Positions 1 to 6,735 of a stretch of DNA of 11,261 nucleotides are shown here, one piece after another (within the stretch, counting starts at the first letter, position 1; each line of letters opens with the position of its first letter). Both the position numbers and the translations under genes were made by a program. The notes beneath the pieces are model-generated. The model ran no database searches. It saw nothing but the letters and a program-made list of their open reading frames with translations, and was not told where the DNA came from. Source of the DNA: Candidatus Poribacteria bacterium (GTDB lineage: Bacteria > Poribacteria > WGA-4E > WGA-3G); assembly GCA_009835515.1 (NCBI GenBank), contig VXXH01000035.1, positions 1-11,261 of the forward strand, given 5' to 3'.

Positions 1-155
1 CCGGTGGTTACGATTTCGTCGCCTTTAGACAGGTTCTCCAGCATATTCTGGTGTTTTTTGCGTTTAGCTTGTTCAGGTCGGAATAGCAAAAAATAAAAAA
101 TTGCACCCATTGCCACAAATAAAAATAGTGGACTTGCGATTGCTTCCATTCCCAT
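1..155 (-). CDS. yajC: YajC, Sec translocon accessory subunit (partial, C-terminus beyond left edge)
   Basis: YajC is a small inner-membrane protein that joins SecDF in the Sec preprotein translocase accessory complex. The reading frame from the ATG at 155-153 gives 51 codons before the edge. It shows a hydrophobic membrane segment (about residues 8-24, ending FYFLLFRP), then a basic stretch with RKKHQNMLENL and the SKGDEIVTTG signature that leads into the periplasm/cytoplasm-facing domain of the family. The start is supported by a strong Shine-Dalgarno AGAAGGAGAT about seven bases upstream; a second ATG two codons later is less well placed. It lies 42 bp downstream of queA on the same strand, which matches the common queA-(tgt)-yajC-secD order, although no tgt gene lies between. 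Identity is clear; the rest of the protein is not in the window. Confidence 0.92.
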   Translation of the reverse strand, partial: MGMEAIASPLFLFVAMGAIFYFLLFRPEQAKRKKHQNMLENLSKGDEIVTT

Positions 156-197
156 GGAATATCTCCTTCTCTTTTGACGTAGTTTGCTGTTAAAAGA

Positions 198-1232
198 TCA
201 AAGAATCAGCATGGCATCGCCATAACTGTAAAAACGGTAATTATGTTGGAGTGCCTCTTGATACGCTTTCTGAATCAATTCTCGTCCAGCGAAAGCACTC
301 ACAAGCATCAGTAAGGTTGATTTAGGTAGATGGAAGTTAGTAACCAATGCATCTACCACATTAAATTGGTGTCCGGGATAGATAAAAAGTTCACTATACC
401 CGCTATAAGGGCAGACAATTCCCGTCGCACCAGCGGTTTCAAGCGAACGCACCACAGTAGTCCCGATGGCAATAATTTTAGTGCCTGCTTCCCGTGCTGT
501 GCGAATCCGCCTCGCTTCTGTGTCGCCGAGATGGATATATTCGGCGTGCATCTTATGCGTTTGAATATTTTCAACTTTCACAGGTTGGAACGTCCCGGGA
601 CCGACGTGCAATGTTAGCGTTGCTATCTCTATCCCCTTATTTTTTAAAGTTTCCAGCAATTCTTGTGTAAAGTGCAACCCGGCTGTCGGGGCAGCAATCG
701 CACCTTCACTCGCCGCGTAGACTGACTGATAACGCACCTTATCTTCAGCGTTGGGTGGACGGCGAATATAGGGCGGTAAAGGCATCCTGCCAACCTCAGC
801 GAGGATAACTGAAAAAGTGTCATCGTGATCATAATCAAAGCGAACGATACAGTGTCCATCATCTGGTTTCGCGAGCACCTCTGCTATCAGTTTATCGTTA
901 CCGAACGTCACTTGTGTACCGGTTCGGAGACTCCGCCGCGGCTTCGCGAGCACTTCCCAAGTATCGGGTTCTTTTTCTCGGATGAGGAGCAGCTCGATCT
1001 TGCCGCCAGTTCCAATTTTATTACCGATTAACCGTGCCGGAATTACCTTCGTGTCATTCAGAACTAACAAGGTATTGCTCGGTAAGTAGTCCCCGATCTG
1101 CGAAAAGTGGGTATGATGAAAAGCACAGGTGTCACGGTCAACTACCAGAAGTCGGGACGCATCGCGCTGTTGAAGAGGGCTTTGCGCGATCCGATCAGGC
1201 GGGAGGTGGTAATCGAAATCTGTGAGTTTCAT
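198..1232 (-). CDS. queA: S-adenosylmethionine:tRNA ribosyltransferase-isomerase QueA
   Basis: QueA transfers and isomerises the ribosyl moiety of S-adenosylmethionine onto 7-aminomethyl-7-deazaguanine in the tRNA anticodon, giving epoxyqueuosine in the cytosol. The 344-residue product has the usual family length. Recognisable blocks in order are MKLTDFDYHLPPDRIAQ-PL at the N-terminus, VLNDTKVIPARL (57-68), GRMPLPPYIRR (148-158), APTAGLHFT (181-189), LHVGPGTFQPV (208-218), GTTVVRSLE (257-265), and a C-terminal TNFHLPKSTLLMLVSAFAG followed by YRFYSYGDAMLI. The ATG at 1232 gives the canonical N-terminus, although no convincing Shine-Dalgarno precedes it. It follows ruvB after 32 bp and ends in TGA 42 bp before yajC, so it is probably read from the same operon. 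The usual partner tgt is not adjacent. Confidence 0.98.
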   Translation of the reverse strand: MKLTDFDYHLPPDRIAQSPLQQRDASRLLVVDRDTCAFHHTHFSQIGDYLPSNTLLVLNDTKVIPARLIGNKIGTGGKIELLLIREKEPDTWEVLAKPRRSLRTGTQVTFGNDKLIAEVLAKPDDGHCIVRFDYDHDDTFSVILAEVGRMPLPPYIRRPPNAEDKVRYQSVYAASEGAIAAPTAGLHFTQELLETLKNKGIEIATLTLHVGPGTFQPVKVENIQTHKMHAEYIHLGDTEARRIRTAREAGTKIIAIGTTVVRSLETAGATGIVCPYSGYSELFIYPGHQFNVVDALVTNFHLPKSTLLMLVSAFAGRELIQKAYQEALQHNYRFYSYGDAMLIL

Positions 1233-1264
1233 AATTTTCGGTGAAGTGGAGACCTCGCCAGAAT

Positions 1265-2296
1265 TTACAACGCATTAAACAACGATGCTTGTGAGCTTAC
1301 AGGATAGTTAAAGTACGCATAAGCCGCATCAGTTGCGACGCGCCCACCCGGTGTCGGCGTCAAAAATCCCTCTTTAATATAGTAAGGTTCGTAAACCTCT
1401 GAAATAGTGCGTTCATCCTCACTGAGGGCGACAGCGAGTGCCTTAAGCCCAGCACGTCCACTGAAGTTCTCAATAAGCGTCTGAAAGTAGGCGTAATCCT
1501 GTGCGTTTAAGCCGCGTTCATCAATGCCAAAAAATTCGAGTGCCTCCTCTGCAACCGCAAGCGTAAGTATGCCATCGCTTTCGACTTGAGCATAATCTCT
1601 GACGTTGGCGAGTAATTTATTCGCAATGCGCATCGTGCCGCGTGAGCGGCGCGCTAATGCATATTCTGCGTCTTCGTCGATATTAATCTTGAGTTTAGCA
1701 CTGTTGATACGGATTGCTTGTTGGATGTCTTCTGCTTCGTAATAATCCAGGTGGATACGGATGCCGAACCGATCCCGAAAAGGACCGGCAAGTAAGCCTT
1801 CACGCGTTGTAGCACCAACCAGCGTGAAGGGGTCAAGCGGTACTTGCATAATATCGGACCCGGGACCTTGACCGATAGTTAAATCGAGTTGATAATCTTC
1901 CATCGCCGGATAGAGTGATTCTTGTACATACCCTTTCACCCGGTGGATTTCGTCAATAAAGAGAATATCACCCTGGTCGAGATTCGTTAGTGTTGAGGCT
2001 AAGTCTAATTTTTCCATAACAGGCCCGATCGCCTGTTTAAAATTACTCTGAATTTCATTGGCGATGATCCTCGCAAGCGTCGTCTTTCCTAATCCTGGTG
2101 GACTCACAAGTAGCACATGTTCAAGCGCATCTCCACGCTCTTTCGCAGCTTCAATATGGATGTAGAGCTGTCTTTTCGCTTTATCTTGCCCAATAAATTC
2201 CTTCAGCGTTTTCGGGCGAAGACTATATCCAAAGTCATCATCTTCAGTCGCCAAATCTTGTATCCGAAGGGAATCTGGCTTATCGTGGTTATCCAT
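1265..2296 (-). CDS. ruvB: Holliday junction branch migration ATPase RuvB
   Basis: RuvB is the hexameric AAA+ motor that, with RuvA, drives branch migration of Holliday junctions during recombinational repair. The 343-residue product has the family length. It shows the N-terminal SLRPKTLKEFIGQ block (25-37), Walker A SPPGLGKTT (65-73), Walker B ILFIDEIHR (111-119), the sensor-1/arginine-finger stretch VGATTREGLLAGPFRDRFG (160-178), sensor 2 in RGTMRIAN (219-226, where most homologues have RGTPRIAN), and a winged-helix C-terminus. In the winged helix the usual RTPRGR element reads PTPGGR (313-319 region), so two arginines expected to contact DNA are replaced. The start ATG at 2296 has an AAGGA about nine bases upstream. 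Unlike its neighbours it is set apart from ruvA by a 172-bp repeat-bearing gap. The function is not in doubt. Confidence 0.98.
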   Translation of the reverse strand: MDNHDKPDSLRIQDLATEDDDFGYSLRPKTLKEFIGQDKAKRQLYIHIEAAKERGDALEHVLLVSPPGLGKTTLARIIANEIQSNFKQAIGPVMEKLDLASTLTNLDQGDILFIDEIHRVKGYVQESLYPAMEDYQLDLTIGQGPGSDIMQVPLDPFTLVGATTREGLLAGPFRDRFGIRIHLDYYEAEDIQQAIRINSAKLKINIDEDAEYALARRSRGTMRIANKLLANVRDYAQVESDGILTLAVAEEALEFFGIDERGLNAQDYAYFQTLIENFSGRAGLKALAVALSEDERTISEVYEPYYIKEGFLTPTPGGRVATDAAYAYFNYPVSSQASLFNAL

Positions 2297-2468
2297 TTTG
2301 TTTTATCCTTGAATGGTTTTCAGTTTTCAGTTAAGAGGTTTCCTGTCTGCAGACATTTCTTGGTAACCGTTGGGCCCCCAATTAGGTTCAGACTGATAAC
2401 TGAAAGGTTTTTCATGCCTCGCAGTGAGAGAAAACCGAACCGATAACTGACAACTCTGAAAATAAAAA
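2297..2468. repeat. Intergenic repeat-rich spacer between ruvA and ruvB
   Basis: This 172-bp gap holds several related short repeats. The sequence ggttttc at 2315-2321 is inverted as gaaaacc at 2430-2436, and tttcagtta at 2325-2333 is inverted as taactgaaa at 2397-2405. A direct near-copy of the latter, gataactga, lies at 2442-2450 (compare 2395-2403). Inside are a perfect 12-bp palindrome tgtctgcagaca (2344-2355) and a second GC-rich palindromic stretch (2371-2380). No open frame or tRNA fold was recognised. It resembles a decayed REP- or MITE-like palindromic unit that was inserted into the ruv operon, but a family cannot be named from one copy. It may also carry transcript-processing or attenuation hairpins ahead of ruvB. 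Confidence 0.45.
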
Positions 2469-3065
2469 CTAATTTCGGATGTAACGCAGTGCCTGTTTGA
2501 TTAAGTTCTCGCGTTGTGCGGAGTCGCCGAGGACTTTTTGTGCTTTTTCGACGGCTTGTTCTGCTTCAAGTTCTGATGCACCAAGATTGACAAGCATTTC
2601 GATCACCTCTGCGTTTGGAGCCATGGATTTTGAAGGGTCAGCGGCACCTTCAAATTTCATTTTACCGATATTCTTTTTCAGCTTGGTAATGATAACTTGC
2701 GCGAGATCTTTGCTTAAACGTGGCACCCGCATCAGTGTGGTAGCGTCCCCGCGGTTGACGGCGCGTTGGAATTGTAAAGGGGACAACCGCGCAACGATGT
2801 TTTGCGCGAGTGCCGGGCCTACACCCGACACAGTCAGTGCCAATTCAAAAATTTTTAGGGCGTCTCTTGAAAGGAATCCGTAGAGGGTAATCTTATTTTC
2901 ACGGTTTTGGTAATAATAGGTATAAAGGGTAACGGTATCACCTATAGGCGGTAAACCCGTTACAACTCTCGGGGGTACATCAACGAGATACCCGATACCG
3001 TTGACATCTACGATAACTTGCTTTGTCTCTTTATGGACAATAATGCCTTTGATATAAGCGATCAT
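2469..3065 (-). CDS. ruvA: Holliday junction DNA helicase subunit RuvA
   Basis: RuvA binds four-way junctions as a tetramer and loads RuvB. The 198-residue product has the right length and the three-domain layout. An N-terminal OB-fold (1-65) opens with MIAYIKG and holds VDVNGIGYLVDVP (19-31) and ITLYGF (59-64). A helix-hairpin-helix domain follows (about 66-140), and a small C-terminal RuvB-binding helical domain ends it (about 150-198, with EVIEMLVNLGASELEAEQAV). The first HhH is intact (LTVSGVGPALA). The second, which in most RuvA proteins reads PGIGKKTAERI, is PRLSKDLAQVI here (115-125), so both hairpin glycines are gone. The ATG at 3065 has AAAGGA upstream. It ends in TAG at the expected point after LRYIRN and follows ruvC by 33 bp. 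Confidence 0.97.
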   Translation of the reverse strand: MIAYIKGIIVHKETKQVIVDVNGIGYLVDVPPRVVTGLPPIGDTVTLYTYYYQNRENKITLYGFLSRDALKIFELALTVSGVGPALAQNIVARLSPLQFQRAVNRGDATTLMRVPRLSKDLAQVIITKLKKNIGKMKFEGAADPSKSMAPNAEVIEMLVNLGASELEAEQAVEKAQKVLGDSAQRENLIKQALRYIRN

Positions 3066-3098
3066 TCTGACATTCCTTTGGACAGAGATACGCGATTG

Positions 3099-3599
3099 CT
3101 ACTGTGTCAGTTTTTTACGGAGTTCAAGGACTTTATAAGAACGGGCATGGCAAAGTGCGAGCGCGAGTGCATCTGCCGCGTGATCCGGACGAGGCGGTTC
3201 TTTGAGTTTAAGTTGTACTTGCACCATCTTTTGCATCTGGGATTTTGTGGCTTTCCCGTAACCGACGACTGCTTGTTTGACCTGAGTAGGTGTATATAGC
3301 GTAACTGGACAATCCGCATTTGCCGCTGCAAGTTTCACGATACCCTTGACTTCGCCAACGGCGAACGCACTGCTTACATTTTTACTAAAGAAGATATCCT
3401 CAAGTACGACATTCTCAATAGCGTGTTCCAGTACCAAACGGGTTACGGCATCATAAATTTGTTTCAGTCGCACTTCCGATGCTGTTTTCGGACTGGTTCT
3501 GATATTTCCGAAGTCCCGCGGGATGTGACGGTTGGCATGAGATTCAACCACGCCGTACCCAGTATTCGCAATGCCGGGATCAATGCCAAGAATTATCAA
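3099..3599 (-). CDS. ruvC: Crossover junction endodeoxyribonuclease RuvC
   Basis: RuvC resolves Holliday junctions by paired, sequence-selective nicks with a two-metal RNase H-fold active site. The 166-residue product shows the acidic catalytic set: D7 in MIILGIDPG, E67 in VVLEDIFF, and H140 with D143 in RPDHAADALALALCH. Histidine at the third site is the known Thermus-type variant of the Asp seen in Escherichia coli. The block AFAVGEVKGIVKLAAA (79-93) and YTPTQVKQAVVGYGKATKSQM (102-122) are typical. The first codon is TTG at 3599-3597, chosen because it yields the canonical N-terminus and no ATG or GTG lies in frame between it and the yebC stop; no clear Shine-Dalgarno is seen. It starts 20 bp after yebC, suggesting translational coupling, and ends in TAG. 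Confidence 0.97.
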   Translation of the reverse strand: MIILGIDPGIANTGYGVVESHANRHIPRDFGNIRTSPKTASEVRLKQIYDAVTRLVLEHAIENVVLEDIFFSKNVSSAFAVGEVKGIVKLAAANADCPVTLYTPTQVKQAVVGYGKATKSQMQKMVQVQLKLKEPPRPDHAADALALALCHARSYKVLELRKKLTQ

Positions 3600-3619
3600 T
3601 TTTTGTACTCTGTGCGCAA

Positions 3620-4366
3620 TTAAGCTGCGGCTTCTAAGAGGTTGTCGGGGATATCGAAATTGGCATACACCTTTTGAACATCGTCGAGTTCATCGAGGGC
3701 ATCCATGAGGCGTAACATCCGTTCCGCTTCTTTCCCTTCGAGCTTCACCGTGTTTTGTGGAATCATGCTAATTTCAGCGAGTTGAACATCGGCAGATGTT
3801 TCTTGAATCGCCGTTAAAACACCATCGAACATCTCAAACGGCGTAACGATTTCCATACCTGTTGCGGAAGCGGTTACATCTTCAGCACCGGCTTCAACCG
3901 CAGTCATAAACAATTCTTCTTCTTCAATACTATCAGGTGTGACGACGATCAATCCACATTTATTGAATCCCCAGGCGACGCACCCGCGTTCCCCGATTCT
4001 TCCTTCGTGTTTGCTAAAGGCGTGTCGGATCGCTGCGACAGCCCGATTGCGGTTGTCGGTCAAGACTTCTATCATCACGGCGACCCCGCCGGGCCCGTAA
4101 CCTTCGTAGAGGATTTCTTCGTAGGGTTCACCCTCAATTTCACCCGTGCCACGCAAAATCGCTTTTCCTATGTTATCGTTGGGAACATTGCTCGATTTTG
4201 CCGCCGCAATGGCGGTTCTAAGTCGTGGATTCGTGTCTATATCACCACCACCGACACGCGCAGCCGCTGTAATTTCTTTAACCAACTTTGAGAAGAGTTT
4301 GCCGCGTCTGGAGTCGTTCGCAGCTTTTTTATGTTTGATTGTTGACCATTTAGAATGCCCTGACAT
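3620..4366 (-). CDS. yebC: YebC/PmpR (TACO1) family protein
   Basis: YebC-family proteins were long annotated as transcriptional regulators. Recent work on the family points to a ribosome-associated role in relieving stalls during translation, like mitochondrial TACO1. The 248-residue product carries the signature N-terminus MSGHSKWSTIKHKKAANDSRRGKLF, then LVKEITAAARVGGGDIDTNPRLRTAI, SNVPNDNIGKAILRGTGE, the YEEILYEGYGPGGVAVMIEVLTDNRNR block (about 82-108), and HEGRIGERGCVAWGF. The acidic C-terminal domain ends NFDIPDNLLEAAA. The ATG at 4366 has AGAAAGGA upstream with normal spacing. It is the first gene of the ruvC-ruvA-ruvB-queA-yajC series, an arrangement common in many bacterial phyla, and its stop TAA lies 20 bp before the TTG of ruvC. 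Confidence 0.97.
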   Translation of the reverse strand: MSGHSKWSTIKHKKAANDSRRGKLFSKLVKEITAAARVGGGDIDTNPRLRTAIAAAKSSNVPNDNIGKAILRGTGEIEGEPYEEILYEGYGPGGVAVMIEVLTDNRNRAVAAIRHAFSKHEGRIGERGCVAWGFNKCGLIVVTPDSIEEEELFMTAVEAGAEDVTASATGMEIVTPFEMFDGVLTAIQETSADVQLAEISMIPQNTVKLEGKEAERMLRLMDALDELDDVQKVYANFDIPDNLLEAAA

Positions 4367-4392
4367 AACCTATTTCCTTTCTGAATGATTGA

Positions 4393-4401
4393 ATTAAAGC
4401 A
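4393..4401 (-). promoter_or_regulatory. Possible extended -10 promoter of the yebC-ruv-queA operon
   Basis: On the minus strand the bases read TGC-TTTAAT, an extended -10 form with five of six matches to TATAAT. It lies about 27 bp upstream of the yebC ATG, which leaves a short leader holding the AAGGA ribosome site. No good -35 stands at the normal distance (a TTGCAT lies 14 bp upstream), so the call leans on the extended -10 alone. Confidence 0.35.
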
Positions 4402-4440
4402 GATCGCAAAAAATGCAACTAAAATTTCTGATTGACATAA

Positions 4441-4470
4441 TTGGACTGGACAAAGATCAGCATCTATGCT
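4441..4470 (+). promoter_or_regulatory. Possible sigma70-type promoter of the zinc-ribbon gene
   Basis: TTGGAC (4441-4446) and TATGCT (4465-4470) are separated by 18 bp, giving a moderate match to the -35/-10 consensus. A perfect TTGACA also occurs at 4432-4437 but is too far (27 bp) from this -10. Transcription would start near 4477, just ahead of an AAGGAG at 4493-4498, so the in-frame ATG at 4466, inside the -10, would not be transcribed. Confidence 0.35.
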
Positions 4471-4513
4471 ACACTTGTTACATCCGTCGTTTAAGGAGTT
4501 TAAATGGGTTGCT

Positions 4514-5296
4514 ATGTTACCTTTTATTTTGAAAATCGCAGACCAACCAGTAGAGCGTTTACAGCGTATCAATGCTGAAAATCAGCCGCTTGACGTTAAT
4601 GTGCAAGTTGAACTTTACGCCCGGGAGATTAACCGGGCCGATACACCGCGTACACCAGAATCTCGGCGATTAAGTCAGTTGATCTTGGACGAAGCCACCG
4701 AAAACGCTTACACAACTTTTATCGCGTTTCTCCGAAATAGCGCGGAACTGGAAGATTTTCTGCCATTTGAACGTCTCGCGCAATATCCTTGTCGACAATA
4801 TGCCTTGATTCTTTCTGCCTCGCGTTCTCATGAACTCTTTGAAATCTGCCAGATGCAACCCGGGACAAATGCCTCTACTTTCCACTATGGTGGATACGAA
4901 ATAACAATCAAACCGCGCAGATACATTTTGGATACTGCAGCGTATTTGGTAGCACCTGATAAATATACGCTTTTTATTCGACAGGTGCGAGAAGAAAACA
5001 CCATTCGGGTCTACCGTAGCGATTTTATTAACCTCGCCCGGAATTCACCACCGCCATTTAAACTTGATACCCGCGATATAATTGAGAGCCTGCAGCTCCA
5101 ACTTGCTAGCGAAAGAGAACAACCTTTACCCATAGAACAATTGCTCATGTTTCCACCGAGTACTGAGGATACAAGCTCGCCTCGCATTAATAAGTGCCCT
5201 GAGTGTGGCGGCAGCGTACGCCGACTTGGTAGAGAAGCCGATTTCTGCTTAGAGTGCGATTGGGATAACCTACCGCCTCTGAGACAGGTACGATGA
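4514..5296 (+). CDS. Uncharacterised protein with C-terminal zinc ribbon
   Basis: I do not recognise this ~260-residue protein. Its last 40 residues hold a zinc-ribbon motif C-x2-C-x13-C-x2-C (CPEC...CLEC, about residues 228-248 from the M at 4514), which suggests a metal-stabilised knob for nucleic acid or protein contact. The rest is a mixed alpha/beta soluble sequence without signal peptide or membrane segment; the stretch RDIIESLQLQLASEREQPLPIEQLLMF precedes the ribbon. The frame extends upstream to an ATG at 4466, but that codon lies in the predicted -10 box and has no ribosome site, so I prefer 4514 (MLPFILKIADQ). Its spacing of 15 bases from AAGGAG (4493-4498) is long. The better-spaced ATG at 4504 opens a different, 24-codon frame. 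It is alone on the plus strand, divergent from yebC and convergent with the Rpn gene. Confidence 0.75.
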   Translation: MLPFILKIADQPVERLQRINAENQPLDVNVQVELYAREINRADTPRTPESRRLSQLILDEATENAYTTFIAFLRNSAELEDFLPFERLAQYPCRQYALILSASRSHELFEICQMQPGTNASTFHYGGYEITIKPRRYILDTAAYLVAPDKYTLFIRQVREENTIRVYRSDFINLARNSPPPFKLDTRDIIESLQLQLASEREQPLPIEQLLMFPPSTEDTSSPRINKCPECGGSVRRLGREADFCLECDWDNLPPLRQVR

Positions 5297-5331
5297 CTGA
5301 TTGTCATCACCCATAACCTCCTCATGGAGGT
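5292..5331. terminator. Paired hairpins between convergent genes, possible bidirectional terminator
   Basis: Two short perfect stems lie in the 69-bp convergent gap: gatgac/gtcatc (5292-5297 with 5303-5308, five-base loop, overlapping the stop codon at 5294-5296) and acctcc/ggaggt (5316-5321 with 5326-5331, four-base loop). Only a weak T-containing tail follows on the plus strand. They sit where the transcripts of the zinc-ribbon gene and the Rpn gene meet, which suggests termination or transcript-end protection, but neither is a textbook intrinsic terminator. Confidence 0.4.
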
Positions 5332-5365
5332 CTAATAGTTTCAGAAGATTGACAAATATTTGCCA

Positions 5366-6469
<1,104 letters not shown>

Positions 6470-6506
6470 AAAGGGTTCTGCTTCTATTCAAGGTCGTTCT
6501 AATGAA

Positions 6507-6535
6507 AGTATAACATGTTTCGTCCTGTTCGTCAA
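6507..6535 (-). promoter_or_regulatory. Strong sigma70-type promoter of the Rpn gene
   Basis: On the minus strand TTGACG (6535-6530) and TATACT (6512-6507) are separated by exactly 17 bp, with TG one base before the -10 (extended form). The start of transcription would fall near 6500, giving a leader of about 30 bases to the ATG at 6469. Confidence 0.65.
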
Positions 6536-6567
6536 GGAAAACGCTAAAATGATCCTTGAAAAGACAC

Positions 6568-6596
6568 TTGACATCCGCTACCGGTTTTGCTATACT
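6568..6596 (+). promoter_or_regulatory. Near-perfect sigma70-type promoter pointing into an apparently empty spacer
   Basis: TTGACA (6568-6573), a 17-bp spacer and TATACT (6591-6596), with TGC before the -10, make this the best promoter match in the window. It fires rightward from near 6603 and runs antisense into the 3' end of the LRR protein gene. No plus-strand coding sequence with a recognisable product follows. It mirrors the Rpn promoter: aaagtata at 6505-6512 is inverted as tatacttt at 6591-6598. Confidence 0.6.
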
Positions 6597-6602
6597 TTTA
6601 GA

Positions 6603-6735
6603 CATGTTTATCGCTAAACGCATCATTTCTCAAAGAAGATGCCAGCGAACCTAACGCAACCTACTGAGAAATGACCGCTGGAAAGTCAATGAACATAAGC
6701 CTTCCAGCTATCATAAGGTCTTATGATACTATTTC
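6603..6735 (+). ncRNA. Candidate small structured RNA downstream of the orphan promoter
   Basis: The segment after the orphan promoter is rich in inverted repeats. catttctca (6624-6632) pairs with tgagaaatg (6665-6673). ccagcg (6642-6647) can pair with cgctgg (6676-6681), as an alternative fold. gctggaa (6677-6683) pairs with ttccagc (6702-6708). A perfect nine-base stem tatcataag/cttatgata (6709-6728) closes the set and is followed only by a weak pyrimidine run. No family is recognised; it is proposed because promoter and structure coincide where no protein is encoded. Confidence 0.2.
6709..6728 (-). terminator. Hairpin directly after the LRR gene stop
   Basis: A perfect inverted repeat tatcataag-gt-cttatgata abuts the TAG stop of the LRR gene (6729-6731). 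It is AT-rich and lacks a T-run on the minus strand, so it is at best a weak terminator or 3'-end stabiliser; a second stem (6677-6683 with 6702-6708) follows. Confidence 0.35.

Noticed and set aside
4466..4513. ATG at 4466 as the start of the zinc-ribbon gene
   Set aside because: The codon overlaps the likely -10 box and lacks a ribosome site; the 16 extra residues do not look like a domain, though this is not proven.
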